A program made the translations under genes and the position numbers. Shown piece by piece: positions 24,704-33,827 of a stretch of 64,000 nt of DNA. The stretch is from the NCBI RefSeq assembly GCF_021129235.1, contig NZ_JAJOMA010000003.1, forward strand, positions 1-64,000. The letters are read 5' to 3'. Below the pieces are notes generated by a model. That model did no database searches, had not been told where the DNA came from, and was given only the letters and a program-made list of their open reading frames with translations. Source of the stretch: Kineosporia mesophila (GTDB lineage Bacteria; Actinomycetota; Actinomycetes; Actinomycetales; Kineosporiaceae). Every line of letters starts with the position of its first letter. Positions within the stretch are counted from its first letter, which is position 1.

Positions 24704-25405
24704 TCAGGGGCGCCCGTCGCCCTCGTCCACGACCTCGCCCTGGATCACGTCGTCGCGGCCGAAGCCGGCGCCGAAGCGGCCCGGAGCACCGGCTGTCGGG
24801 CCAGTCGCTCCCGGGGCCCCCGGGGCCCCCGGGGCCCCCGGGGCTCCGGGGCCGAACTGGACGCGGTTGACGTAGGCGCTGCGCATGCTGACCTGATCGG
24901 CAGCGGCCCGGCGGAAGTAGCGTTCCAGCGGCCGGCGGGCCAGGGGCCGGGTGAACGGCAGCACCAGGAGCAGCGCCGCCACGTCGGTGACGAAGCCCGG
25001 GAAGGTGAACAACAGGCCCGCGAGGATGAGGATCGTCGCATCGGCCAGGTCACGGCTGGGGGGCGTGCCCGAGCGCACCGACGAGGTCAGCGCGCGCCAG
25101 GCGGCGACACCCTGACGCCGCACAACGGTCATGCCGACGACCGAGCCGAGCAGGAACAGGCCCCACACGGCCAGGCCACCGATCACGGTGCCGACCTCGA
25201 TCGCGATGATCAGTTCCAGCAGCGGCAGCAACAGGGCCGCCGCCAGGAACCACCTCAGTCGGCCGCCGGGCCGCCGGCGCTGCTGGGGTCGTGCGCCTGC
25301 TTCTCCGGCTCCTGGGGCAGCCCGGGTGTACGCCCCACCGCCCGGTTGGCCAGCCTGCTGACCTGGGCGCTCCGGTACCGGACGCCCCACCGTGTCACTT
25401 GCCAC
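24704..25405 (-). CDS. FxsA-family membrane protein with collagen-like tail
   Basis: A 233-residue inner-membrane protein. The FxsA core has three to four hydrophobic segments ([40 protein letters not shown] and [20 protein letters not shown]). It continues into a Gly-Pro-Ala repeat ([18 protein letters not shown]) and an acidic C-terminus. E. coli FxsA eases F-plasmid exclusion of phage T7; its normal role is unclear. GTG 25405 has GGAGG four bases upstream, but this puts the first 50 residues over the end of the ppm gene (151-base overlap). A CTG at 25258 overlapping the ppm stop is the alternative. Confidence 0.85.
   Translation of the reverse strand: MASDTVGRPVPERPGQQAGQPGGGAYTRAAPGAGEAGARPQQRRRPGGRLRWFLAAALLLPLLELIIAIEVGTVIGGLAVWGLFLLGSVVGMTVVRRQGVAAWRALTSSVRSGTPPSRDLADATILILAGLLFTFPGFVTDVAALLLVLPFTRPLARRPLERYFRRAAADQVSMRSAYVNRVQFGPGAPGAPGAPGAPGATGPTAGAPGRFGAGFGRDDVIQGEVVDEGDGRP
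24810..24848. repeat. Tandem 9-base repeat encoding Gly-Ala-Pro
   Basis: About four copies of CCCGGGGCC in the fxsA gene, giving GAP repeats. Likely to vary in copy number between strains in units of three residues. Confidence 0.8.
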
Positions 25406-26094
25406 AACGCCTCCACCACGATCGCCTGGTCCATCTTGCTCGTACCGTGCTCTCGTTCAACGAACGTGATCGGTACTTCGTCCACGCGCAGACCCTGCCG
25501 AATTGCCCGCCTGGTCAGATCGACCTGGAAGCAGTAACCCTGCGAGTCCACGTCGTGCAGGTCGAGCTTCTCCAGGGTGGTGCGACGGAACGCGCGGAAC
25601 CCCGCGGTCGAGTCCTTCACGTGCAGATTCAGGGCCAGGGCGACATAGGTGTTGGCGCCCTTGCTGAGCAGCTGACGACGGCGCGGCCAGTTCACCGAGC
25701 TGCCGCCGTCCACGTACCGGGAGCCGATCGCGAGGTCCGCGCCGGCCTCCACCCGGTCGAGCAGGTCGGGGAGTTGCTCCGGGGGGTGCGAGCCGTCCGC
25801 GTCCATCTCCACGAGCACGTCGTAGCCCTGCTCCAGGCCCCATTCGAAGCCCGCGATGTAGGCCGCGCCCAGCCCCTGTTTCCCGGCCCGGTGCATCACG
25901 TGCACGTGGTCGTCGGCGGCGGCCAGCTGGTCGGCGAGCTCACCGGTGCCGTCCGGGCTGTTGTCGTCGGCGACGAGCACGTGGGCCTCGGGCTCCGCCG
26001 CGCGCAGGCGGCGAAGGATGAGGGGCAGGTTCTCGAGCTCGTTGTAGGTCGGGATGATCACCAGCACCCGGCCGGACCGGGCCTGCGAAGTCAT
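25255..26094 (-). CDS. ppm1: Polyprenol monophosphomannose synthase (GT2)
   Basis: Transfers mannose from GDP-mannose to polyprenol phosphate on the inner face of the membrane, for lipoglycan and protein O-mannosylation. It is a 279-residue GT-A glycosyltransferase. [49 protein letters not shown] (DxD-type) and [11 protein letters not shown] are all typical. It has only the catalytic domain. It lies directly behind lnt: GTG 26130 would overlap the lnt stop, and ATG 26094 leaves a 19-base gap. The pair mirrors M. tuberculosis Ppm1, where Lnt and the synthase are fused. Confidence 0.93.
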   Translation of the reverse strand: MTSQARSGRVLVIIPTYNELENLPLILRRLRAAEPEAHVLVADDNSPDGTGELADQLAAADDHVHVMHRAGKQGLGAAYIAGFEWGLEQGYDVLVEMDADGSHPPEQLPDLLDRVEAGADLAIGSRYVDGGSSVNWPRRRQLLSKGANTYVALALNLHVKDSTAGFRAFRRTTLEKLDLHDVDSQGYCFQVDLTRRAIRQGLRVDEVPITFVEREHGTSKMDQAIVVEALWQVTRWGVRYRSAQVSRLANRAVGRTPGLPQEPEKQAHDPSSAGGPAAD

Positions 26095-26113
26095 GCGGGG
26101 AAGTTCGCCTCTC

Positions 26114-27835
26114 TCAGCTGGTCTTTTCACGACGGCTCAGCGCGGTGCCGAGCACCAGGCCGAGCGCGAGCGCGGTGAGGATCCACTCCGGCCACTCCCC
26201 CACCCGGGTCGCGATCGTCAGCTCGGTCCGCAGCGGGACCGTGGCCTCCAGAACGTCCTGGGTGTAGTGCCCGGAACGTGCCACCACCGTTCCGTCCGGG
26301 AGAATGATGCCACTGACTCCGACGGTGCTGATGTTGACCACCGTCCGCCCCGACTCGATGGCCCGCAACTGCGACTGGGCCAGCTGCTGCACGCTCTCGT
26401 CGGTGTAGCCGAACGTGGCGTTGTTGGTCTGCACCGCGAGCATGGTGGCGCCGGCCTTGACCGAGTCGCGCACCAGGCTGTCGTAGGCGACCTCGAAGCA
26501 GATCACGTCGCCGACCCGGACCTGGCCCTCGGTGCCCATCCGCATCACCCCGACCGGGTTGTCCCGCAGCTTGTCGCCGGAGACGAAGTCCTTGGAGATC
26601 AGGTCGACCTTGCTGCTGAAGAGCCGGAAGAAGTCGCGGTAGGGCATGTACTCGCCGAACGGCGCCGGGTGCCGCTTCACGTAGGTGCTGTCGTCACCGG
26701 TGCCGGCGCCCTCGTCGGGCCGCCAGACGATGCCGGTGTTGGACACGTAGTCGCCCGGGCCCTGCACGACGGCACCGATCAGGATCGGGACGCCGATGGC
26801 GTCGGTCGCGGCGCTGATCTCGGCCGCGGCGTCGGCGTTGATGTACGGGTCGATGTCGCTGGCGTTCTCCGGCCAGAGCACGACATCGGGTGGCTCGGCC
26901 TCACCGGTCGCCACCTTCTGGGCCAGTTGCATGGTGGCGTTGACATGGTTGTCGAGCACGGCCCGGCGCTGGGAGTTGAAGTCCAGACCGGCGCGGGGCA
27001 CGTTGCCCTGCACGGCGGCCACGCGGGTGGTGCTGTCGCCCTCGGTGGGGAGCGGGATCAGCGTGCCCAGGCCCATCACGGCCAGGGCGAGCGCCACGCC
27101 CAGGGCGGGCAGGGCCAGCTGCCGTACGGCGCGCGACCGCAGCACCGGCCCGGCCTTCACCACGGCCCAGGCCAGCAGGGTGCCGGCGACCGCGACGGCG
27201 AAGGAGACCAGCGGGGCGCCACCGATCGAGGCCAGGGGGGCGGTCGGGGCGTCGGACTGGGAGAACGCCAGGCGACCCCAGGGGAAGCCGCCGAACGGCC
27301 AGCGGCCCCGTACGGCCTCCTGCGCCACCCACAGCCCACCGGAGGCCAGGAGCAGGCCGGGCAGGCCGCCACGGGCCCGCCAGACGCGCGGCAGCAGGGC
27401 TCCCATCGCCGCCACGTACAGCGCCTCGGTGATGCTGAGGGCGACCCACGGCAGGGCGCCGACGTAGATGCCGATCCACGGGATCAGGCGCAGGAAGAAG
27501 ACCAGGCCGAAGACGAAGCCGAGCAGGGCGCCGAACCGGCCACTGACGCCGCGGGTGGCCACGGCCAGGCCGGCCACGCCGACGGGGGCCAGCGGCCAGA
27601 TGCCGATGCCCGGGAAGGCCAGGTGGAGCACGTAGCCGCTGACACCCGCGAGCAGGAGGCGGGCCCAGGCCAGACGGCCGGACGAGGTGCGCAGGGAGGC
27701 GGCCAGGGCGGGACCCGCCTGCCGGAGCCGGGTGACCGGGCCACGCCGGGCCCGGGCCTTAACCGGATGAGCGATGCCGGCCTCGCGGCCCAGATTGGTG
27801 CCGACGCCGGGCTCGACCACGGCCGAATCGCTCAT
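26114..27835 (-). CDS. lnt: Apolipoprotein N-acyltransferase Lnt
   Basis: Adds the third acyl chain to the N-terminal Cys of lipoproteins. A 573-residue protein with about seven helices, then a periplasm-facing carbon-nitrogen hydrolase domain, then a last helix. The catalytic triad residues are all visible: Glu in [12 protein letters not shown], Lys in [15 protein letters not shown] and Cys in [11 protein letters not shown]. The N-terminal 40 residues are basic and cytosolic. ATG 27835 is followed by the acidic-to-basic tail. It is co-transcribed with ppm downstream, the usual actinobacterial pairing. Confidence 0.94.
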   Translation of the reverse strand: MSDSAVVEPGVGTNLGREAGIAHPVKARARRGPVTRLRQAGPALAASLRTSSGRLAWARLLLAGVSGYVLHLAFPGIGIWPLAPVGVAGLAVATRGVSGRFGALLGFVFGLVFFLRLIPWIGIYVGALPWVALSITEALYVAAMGALLPRVWRARGGLPGLLLASGGLWVAQEAVRGRWPFGGFPWGRLAFSQSDAPTAPLASIGGAPLVSFAVAVAGTLLAWAVVKAGPVLRSRAVRQLALPALGVALALAVMGLGTLIPLPTEGDSTTRVAAVQGNVPRAGLDFNSQRRAVLDNHVNATMQLAQKVATGEAEPPDVVLWPENASDIDPYINADAAAEISAATDAIGVPILIGAVVQGPGDYVSNTGIVWRPDEGAGTGDDSTYVKRHPAPFGEYMPYRDFFRLFSSKVDLISKDFVSGDKLRDNPVGVMRMGTEGQVRVGDVICFEVAYDSLVRDSVKAGATMLAVQTNNATFGYTDESVQQLAQSQLRAIESGRTVVNISTVGVSGIILPDGTVVARSGHYTQDVLEATVPLRTELTIATRVGEWPEWILTALALGLVLGTALSRREKTS

Positions 27836-28288
27836 CCCGCAAGAGTACGGGAGCCCACCGGAGCATCGAACGGGCGCTGGCCAGGGTCAGGGCCGTCTGG
27901 CGTGACGGCCAACCCCGGACCAGCGGTCCCGAACCACTGTGGAACCGACGTGGCTGCCTGACCGGCAGGTGCCCGGCCGGATCCGCACCACCCTTCGGAC
28001 CGCCACTGCCCGCACTGGATGCACGGACAACACCGTTGTCTACTGAGTGGCGCCGGACCCGGCCGACGTCCCTGGCCATCGCTGTGATCGTAGCGATCGC
28101 GCCGTCGAGGCTAGTGAACTCGGGCCCCTTCATCAATTCGACGCGCTGACCTGCGGATTTTCTCTATATCCGCAGGCCAGCGCGTTAAATCTGAGACTAG
28201 AGAGGTGATCGGCCAAACAGGCCGTTTCCCAGAGTCACGGCGTGTTGACCTCGAGTAATGACACGGATGAGTTTTCGGCATCACATCG
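27836..28288. other. 453-base intergenic region between kal and lnt
   Basis: No gene supported. A leftward frame across 27759-28136 has an Arg/Gly/Ser-rich, shadow-like translation. It contains the hairpin at 28141-28185 and presumably the lnt-ppm promoter. The part near 28140-28280 is richer in A+T. Confidence 0.6.
28141..28185 (-). terminator. Long hairpin after the kamDE-kal operon
   Basis: Arms 28141-28158 and 28168-28185 (ACGCGCTG-A-CCTGCGGAT and its complement, one mismatch in 18) around a 9-base loop, 104 bases past the kal stop. A very stable stem, but with no T-tract on the minus strand, as is common in actinomycetes. Confidence 0.65.
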
Positions 28289-28777
28289 TTATCCGGGCAC
28301 TACCACCGTCCCCCGGGCCCGGATCGCCACGATCGGTTCCGGCAGCACCTGTGACGCGGAGATCCCCAGATCAGGACGAAGACGGCAGAGGACGACGGCG
28401 GTGAAGTCGATCTCCCGCGACCGCCGGCCGATCCGGGTCACCGTGCCCGTCGTCCGCAACACATCCCCGGCCCGGATCGGCCCGAGGAACTGGATGTCCG
28501 CGTACGAGGCGAACAGCCCCTCGTCCCCGTCGGTGCGGATGCAGATCTCGGTGGCCACGTCGCCGAAGCAGGCCAGGCCGAACGCGCCGTCCACCAGGTC
28601 CCCGGCGTAGTGGGCGTGGGCCGCGGACACGTATCGCTGATGGACGACCACCAGACCCAGTCGCGGATCGGCACCTTCGCGGTCGTCCCCGACCGGGCCG
28701 CCCCGGGACCGGGCGCTCCCCGTCCGCGTGCCCACCTCGTCGTTGATCGACTCAGAAAACAGTCCGCCGTCAGTCAC
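28289..28777 (-). CDS. kal: 3-aminobutyryl-CoA ammonia lyase (Kal), hotdog fold
   Basis: Removes ammonia from L-3-aminobutyryl-CoA to give crotonyl-CoA, a late step of lysine fermentation. A 162-residue hotdog protein. SAAHAHYAGDLVDGAFGLACFGDVATE and DGDEGLFASYADIQFLGPIRAGDVL (read in segments) closely follow clostridial Kal. It has an extra, low-complexity N-terminal tail of about 45 residues compared with the ~128-residue clostridial enzyme. GTG 28777 overlaps the kamE stop by eight bases (GTGACTGA). Position in the kamD-kamE operon strongly supports the call. Confidence 0.88.
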   Translation of the reverse strand: MTDGGLFSESINDEVGTRTGSARSRGGPVGDDREGADPRLGLVVVHQRYVSAAHAHYAGDLVDGAFGLACFGDVATEICIRTDGDEGLFASYADIQFLGPIRAGDVLRTTGTVTRIGRRSREIDFTAVVLCRLRPDLGISASQVLPEPIVAIRARGTVVVPG

Positions 28778-29531
28778 GCTTCGCCCCTCCCGCCGGTACC
28801 AGTGCATGCGCCAGGTACGACGCCACCTCGCCCGGGGTGGTGCCGCGGCCGAAGATCCGGTCGACCCCCAGGGCCGTGGCCGCGCCCTCGTCGAAGCGCG
28901 GCCCGCCGGCCACCAGCAACGGCCGCCGCCCCGCCGGGTAGGCCTCGGAGAACGCCGCGGCCACCTCCCGGGTGGTCGTGAGGTGCGCGTCCTTCTGCGT
29001 GACCACCTGGGAGATCAGCACCGCGTCGGCCCGCTCGGCCCGGGCCCGTTCCACCAGCTGCGGCACGGCCACCTGGGCGCCCAGGTTCACCACCCGCATC
29101 TCCCGGTAGTACTCCAGGCCCTTCTCCCCGGCGAAACCCTTGATGTTCAGGATCGCGTCGATGCCCACCGTGTGGGCGTCCGTGCCGACGCAGGCCCCCA
29201 GCACCACCAGCTTGCGGCGCAGACCCTGCCGGATGCCCGCGTTCACGTCTTTCGGCGTCAGCAGCGGGTAGTCGCGCTCGGTCACGGTGACCGCGGAGAG
29301 ATCGACCAGGTGCCGCACCGGCCCGTAGACCACGAAGAAGGTGTGCTCCGGCCCCAGGGCCTTGGAGTGCACCACCATCGCCGGCTCGATCCCCATCGAG
29401 ACCGCCAGCTGGGCCGCGGCCCCCTCGGCGAGTTTCCCGGCGGCCACCGGCAGGGTGAACGACACCTGCACCATCCCGTCACCGGTGGTGTCGCCGTAGG
29501 GCCGCACCAGCCGCTTCTCCCCCGCGCTCAC
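28770..29531 (-). CDS. kamE: Beta-lysine/D-lysine 5,6-aminomutase, beta subunit (B12-binding)
   Basis: Small subunit (253 residues) of the adenosylcobalamin- and PLP-dependent aminomutase that moves the terminal amino group of beta-lysine to C5, giving 3,5-diaminohexanoate. The base-off cobalamin motif D118-A-H120-T-V-G123 lies in CVGTDAHTVGIDAILNIKG. Lys131, eleven residues after the His, matches the PLP-binding lysine of the clostridial enzyme. The segment LISQVVTQKDAH is also family-specific. ATG 29531 overlaps the kamD stop as ATGA, so synthesis of the two subunits is coupled. Confidence 0.95.
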   Translation of the reverse strand: MSAGEKRLVRPYGDTTGDGMVQVSFTLPVAAGKLAEGAAAQLAVSMGIEPAMVVHSKALGPEHTFFVVYGPVRHLVDLSAVTVTERDYPLLTPKDVNAGIRQGLRRKLVVLGACVGTDAHTVGIDAILNIKGFAGEKGLEYYREMRVVNLGAQVAVPQLVERARAERADAVLISQVVTQKDAHLTTTREVAAAFSEAYPAGRRPLLVAGGPRFDEGAATALGVDRIFGRGTTPGEVASYLAHALVPAGGAKRD

Positions 29532-31099
29532 TGCGGTGCCTCCAACGCCTCGATGGCCGGATTGAGATACGTCTCGGCCCTTTTCACCACACCGTCCAGT
29601 CCCCGGCCGCCGTCGGCCGGCCGTTTCATCCCGGCGAACGTGCCGTGCCCGATCGCGGTGAGCAGACCCTCGTCCACCATCGACTCCAGCAGCCCGACCG
29701 CCTCACCCAGCACCTCGCGCGCCCGGGTGGCGATGAAACCGTCCGGCGGGGGCCGGAAGTCCTCGGTCAGGCCGGAACACGCGTCGAGCACGTAGCGGAC
29801 GTTGTCGAGAGCCAGGTCGCGATCGCTCAGCCAGGGCGTCACCACCGCCTCGGTCATCATCCCGACCAGCAGAATGCCCTGCCCCGTCAGCACTCCCGCG
29901 AGATTGAAGAACCCGTCGAGCAGATACCCGCGAAACACGTCGCCGGTCATGTGGCGGGTCGGCGGCATCCACTTCAGCGGGGCCGCCGGGAACAGCGTGC
30001 GGGCCAGCAGGGCGTGCGCCAGCTCCAGCCGGAACGACTGCGGCACCGCGGGATCGATCTCGAACGCGTGCCCCAGCCCGATCAGCTCGTCGGGCAGGCC
30101 CGCCTCTTTCGCGAAGAACTCGTTGAGCAGCTGCGACACCGTCACGGTGTGCGCCGCCTCGACCGCATCGGCGGTGGTGAGGTAGTTGTCTTCCCCGGTG
30201 TTGATGACAATGCCCGCCCGGGCGTGGATCTGGCGGCTGAACCGCTGGTCGACGAACGTGCGCACCGGGTTGATGTCGCGGAACAGGATCCCGTACATCG
30301 AGTCGTTGAGCATCATGTCGAGCCGCTCCAGGCCCGCGAGCGCCGCGATCTCCGGCATGCACAGCCCGGACGCGTAGTTCGTCAGCCGCACGTACCGGCC
30401 CAGCTCCCGGCTCACCTCGTCGAGCGCGGCCCGCATCAGCCGGAAGTTCTCACCGGTGGCGTAGGTTCCGGCGTACCCCTCGCGGGTCGCCCCCTCGGGC
30501 ACGTAGTCGAGCAGGCTCTGCCCGGTCGAGCGGATCACCGCGATCACATCGGCCCCGGCCCGCGCCGCGGCGCAGGCCTGCGGGATGTCCTCGTAGATGT
30601 CGCCCGTCGCCACGATCAGGTAGATCCACGGCCGGCGCGGGGCGTCACCGTACCGGCGGACCAGGCGCTCACGCTGCTTGCGGCTGGTGTCGATGCGCCG
30701 GATCCCGGTGCCGACGGCCTTGCGGGCCGCCGACCGGGCCCGCACCAGGTCACGCCCGGCCGGGATCCGGAACCCGCCCCCGCCGGTGGACGCCTTCTGC
30801 GCCAGGGTCAGCAGGTCGGGGGCCTGGCCGCGCACGAGCGCGTCCCAGATCGGAAGGGCCACACCGTGTTCCAGCCCCACCTCAGTGCGGACCGCGTCGA
30901 CCAGCCGGTTCACCCAGGGCACACGCTCGCTGTCGGCGCCCTCCAGCCCGGCCAGGCGCACCGTGGCCCGCTCGACCGAGACCGTGGTGTGCGTGGTGGC
31001 GAGCTGCACGATCGGGCGCCCGGCCTTGCGGGCCAGGGTCCGGGCTCGGCGTACCTGGGCGGGATCCAGGCGAATCAGCGCACTCTGGCTCGTTTCCAC
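29528..31099 (-). CDS. kamD: Beta-lysine/D-lysine 5,6-aminomutase, alpha subunit
   Basis: Large TIM-barrel subunit (523 residues; clostridial KamD is about 516). Long stretches match the family: YLIVATGDIYEDIPQACAAA, GADVIAVIRSTGQSLLDYVP, GYAGTYATGENFRLMR, LCMPEIAALAGLERLDMMLN, GILFRDINPVRTFVDQRFSR, INTGEDNYLTTADAVE and FAGMKRPADGGRGL. GTG 31099 matches the usual N-terminus (VETSQSALIRLD); no clear Shine-Dalgarno precedes it. It is the first gene of kamD-kamE-kal and divergent from add across 72 bases. Confidence 0.96.
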   Translation of the reverse strand: METSQSALIRLDPAQVRRARTLARKAGRPIVQLATTHTTVSVERATVRLAGLEGADSERVPWVNRLVDAVRTEVGLEHGVALPIWDALVRGQAPDLLTLAQKASTGGGGFRIPAGRDLVRARSAARKAVGTGIRRIDTSRKQRERLVRRYGDAPRRPWIYLIVATGDIYEDIPQACAAARAGADVIAVIRSTGQSLLDYVPEGATREGYAGTYATGENFRLMRAALDEVSRELGRYVRLTNYASGLCMPEIAALAGLERLDMMLNDSMYGILFRDINPVRTFVDQRFSRQIHARAGIVINTGEDNYLTTADAVEAAHTVTVSQLLNEFFAKEAGLPDELIGLGHAFEIDPAVPQSFRLELAHALLARTLFPAAPLKWMPPTRHMTGDVFRGYLLDGFFNLAGVLTGQGILLVGMMTEAVVTPWLSDRDLALDNVRYVLDACSGLTEDFRPPPDGFIATRAREVLGEAVGLLESMVDEGLLTAIGHGTFAGMKRPADGGRGLDGVVKRAETYLNPAIEALEAPQ

Positions 31100-31171
31100 G
31101 GAAGAATCATCGCATCGAGGGTCCTTTTCAGGAAGACTTACAGCCGTTCCGATGCGACTAAGGTCCCTCGT

Positions 31172-32200
31172 ATGCATTCTGGAGGTAAGCCCCTGACCCT
31201 GACGGACGACACGCTGCTCCGCCTGCCCAAGGCCGAGCTCCATGTCCACCTCGAGGGTTCCATGCCGCCGGAGACCCTGCTGGCCCTCGGCGAGCGGCAC
31301 GGCATCGACGACGTTCCGCGCACGCTGGACGAGGTGCGGCGGTTCTTCGAGTTCCGCGACTTCGCCCATTTCATCGAGGTCTACCTGACCATCGTCCAGG
31401 TGCTGCGCCAGGGTGAGGACTTCTCCGCCCTGGCCTACGGCAAGGGCGCCGAACTGGCCCGGCACAACGTGCGTTACGCGGAGGTCTTCTTCACCCCGCC
31501 GCTGCACACCCGCCGGGGCGTGCCCGCCGACGAGATCTTCGAGGGCCTGGAGGAGGGCCGGCAGCGGGCCCTGGCCGAGCACGGCGTGGAGATGGTCTGG
31601 ATGGCCGACATCCCCGGCGAGGACGGGCAGGCCGGGGCCGACCTCACCTTGCAGCAGCTGCTCGACCACCGCCCGCCCGGATTCGTGGCGCTCGGCCTCG
31701 GCGGCCCGGAGATCGGTACGCCGCGCCCGCAGTTCGCCCCGCACTTCGACGCCGCGATCGCGGCCGGGTACCACAGCGTCGTGCACGCCGGGGAGACCAC
31801 CGGCCCGCAGACGATCCGGGACGCCCTGGAGTACCTGCACGCCGAGCGGATCGGCCACGGGACCAGCCTGATGCAAGACCCCGCGCTGGTCGAGCACGTG
31901 GTGCGCGAGCGGATCCCGGTCGACGTCAGCGTGACCTCGAACCTGTGCACCCGGGCCGTGGCGAGTCTGGACACCCACCCGCTGCCGCAGATGGCCGCGG
32001 CCGGGGTCAACGTCACGATCAACTCCGACGACCCGCCGATGTTCGGCACCGACCTGAGCGCCGAGTACCGGATCGCCCGCGACCTGCTGGACGCCCCGGC
32101 ACTGTTGCGGGCCACCCGGGCCGGTTTCGAGAACTCCCTGCTCCCGGAGGACCGGAAGGCGGCCTACCTGATGGAGTTCGACGCCGTCATCGGCGGGTGA
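31172..32200 (+). CDS. add: Adenosine deaminase family protein
   Basis: A 342-residue zinc amidohydrolase that deaminates adenosine or a related 6-aminopurine compound. The metal and catalytic motifs are complete: AELHVHLEGSM near residue 20, VVHAGETTGPQ (His, Glu), HGTSLMQDP, SVTSNLCT and NSDDPPMFGT (two Asp). Length is normal. ATG 31172 begins MHSGGKPLTLTDD. Adenine and aminodeoxyfutalosine deaminases share these motifs, so the exact substrate is open. It overlaps the convergent amidohydrolase by 14 bases and is divergent from kamD. Confidence 0.88.
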   Translation: MHSGGKPLTLTDDTLLRLPKAELHVHLEGSMPPETLLALGERHGIDDVPRTLDEVRRFFEFRDFAHFIEVYLTIVQVLRQGEDFSALAYGKGAELARHNVRYAEVFFTPPLHTRRGVPADEIFEGLEEGRQRALAEHGVEMVWMADIPGEDGQAGADLTLQQLLDHRPPGFVALGLGGPEIGTPRPQFAPHFDAAIAAGYHSVVHAGETTGPQTIRDALEYLHAERIGHGTSLMQDPALVEHVVRERIPVDVSVTSNLCTRAVASLDTHPLPQMAAAGVNVTINSDDPPMFGTDLSAEYRIARDLLDAPALLRATRAGFENSLLPEDRKAAYLMEFDAVIGG

Positions 32201-33773
32201 GCACCAGCTCCGGCACCGGGTCGCCGCCGTAGAGTTCCTCGGCCAGCACGGCGAGCGTGACCGGTTCGGCCGACACGTTCGCCACCCGGAGGCCCGGTGA
32301 CGTCCAGGCGGTGAACTCGGCCCGGTCGCCCTCGCCCAGCCGGACGGTCGCCGGTCCCGGGCGGTGGGCGGCCCGGCGCCCGCCCAGGGTGTGCGCCTCG
32401 ATCGCGGTGCGCAGATCCAGTCGCTGGGCCCGGTTGTGGTGCCGCAGCGCCGCCCGCACGCCCTCCCAGGGCGCGAACGGCGTCACCGGGCTGTCCGACC
32501 CGAAGGCCAGGGCGACCCCGGCCCGCAGCATCGACAGGAACGGGTTCAGCGCCAGGGCCCGGTCGACGCCCAGCCGCTTCGCGTACATCTGGCCGTGGCC
32601 GCCCCAGAACGCGTCGAAGGCCGGCTGGACGCTGGCGATGATCCCGAGATCGGCCAGCGTGTAGACGTCCCGCCCGCTGACCCCCTCGACGTGCTCGAGA
32701 CGGTGCCCCGCCGCGGCGAGCGCGGCGTTTCCCACGATCTGCGCCGCCTGCCGCAACCCCTCCACCAGCTCGGCCACCGCATGGTCGCCGATCACGTGGA
32801 ACCCGCCCTGCACACCGACTTTCGTGCAGGCCACGATGTGGTCGCGCACCTGCTCGGTGGTGGCGTAGAGATACCCGCGATGATCGTGCGCGTCCTCGTA
32901 GCCGGCCAGCAGCCCGGCGGTGCGCGACCCGAACGCACCGTCCATCATCAGGTCTCCCGCCAGCCCGGCCAGCCGCCCGCCGAACCGGTCCAGCACCTCG
33001 CGGGCCTCGGTCTCGGTCGCGACGAGTTCCCCGCGGTAGGCCACGACGTCGGCCGGGCCGGGCTCCGCGAGATCCAGCAGCGCCAGAAGGTCTTCGTCCG
33101 GGGCGATGTGCGGGGCCGACATCTCGTGCAGCTCGACGATGCCCCGGTCCGCCGCGTGCCGCAGGGCCAGCAGTTGCAGCTCGCGCCGCTCGGCCGCGGG
33201 GATCGCGAACCGGGTCGCGTGCCGCGCGGCGTGGTGGGCGTCGCGCTCGATCCGGCCGCCCTCGTGCCAGCCCTCCAGCTCCTTCAGCCCGGCCCGGTCG
33301 GCCAGGGACCCGGAGACGACGGCCGAGTGCACGTCCACCCGCGACAGGTACACCACCGCCCCGCCACCGGCGTTGTCGAGCTCCTGCGCCGTCGGCGGGC
33401 GCCCCTCGGCCAGGTTCAGCTCGTCCCAGCCGTGCCCCAGCACCTGCCGCCCGGGCTGACGGCGGGCCAGATCGGCCACCCGGTCGAGGATCTCGGTGAC
33501 CGAGCGGGCCCCCGAGCAGTCCACCCCGGCCAGCAGCAGACCGGTGTCGGTGACGTGGGCGTGCGCATCCACGAAACCCGGCAGCAGCAAGGCCCCGTTC
33601 AGGTCGACCACCTCGTCGGCGTCGTCCGCCGCACCCTCGGGCGTGATCCGGACGATGACACCGTCGCGCACCAGCACCTCCCACCGCCGCGGCAACTCCT
33701 CGAGGAGGCCGGGTGGTTCCGGCAACTGGGCGCGTCGGTAGAGGGTCGAACTCACGGGGTCAGTGTGGCGCAT
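32187..33773 (-). CDS. YtcJ-like metal-dependent amidohydrolase
   Basis: A 528-residue amidohydrolase-superfamily enzyme (amidohydro_3/YtcJ group), acting on an unknown amide or imide. The N-terminal metal site GALLLPGFVDAHAHVTDTG is complete. GFHVIGDHAVAELVE, RLEHVEGVSG (His) and AFGSDSPVTPFAPWEGVRAA (Asp) supply the remaining metal and catalytic residues. ATG 33773 or GTG 33755 may be the start. It lies 54 bases after the GH92 gene on the same strand, but no functional link is visible. Confidence 0.88.
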   Translation of the reverse strand: MRHTDPVSSTLYRRAQLPEPPGLLEELPRRWEVLVRDGVIVRITPEGAADDADEVVDLNGALLLPGFVDAHAHVTDTGLLLAGVDCSGARSVTEILDRVADLARRQPGRQVLGHGWDELNLAEGRPPTAQELDNAGGGAVVYLSRVDVHSAVVSGSLADRAGLKELEGWHEGGRIERDAHHAARHATRFAIPAAERRELQLLALRHAADRGIVELHEMSAPHIAPDEDLLALLDLAEPGPADVVAYRGELVATETEAREVLDRFGGRLAGLAGDLMMDGAFGSRTAGLLAGYEDAHDHRGYLYATTEQVRDHIVACTKVGVQGGFHVIGDHAVAELVEGLRQAAQIVGNAALAAAGHRLEHVEGVSGRDVYTLADLGIIASVQPAFDAFWGGHGQMYAKRLGVDRALALNPFLSMLRAGVALAFGSDSPVTPFAPWEGVRAALRHHNRAQRLDLRTAIEAHTLGGRRAAHRPGPATVRLGEGDRAEFTAWTSPGLRVANVSAEPVTLAVLAEELYGGDPVPELVLTRR

Positions 33774-33827
33774 CCGGCGGTCGGGCGGTCACCCTCACAG
33801 CCTGCGAGGACGACCGCCCTGCTCCGG

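Noticed and set aside
27759-28136. Leftward 125-codon frame in the kal-lnt gap
   Set aside because: Arg/Ser/Gly-rich, overlaps the start of lnt, no homology signature or ribosome-binding site.
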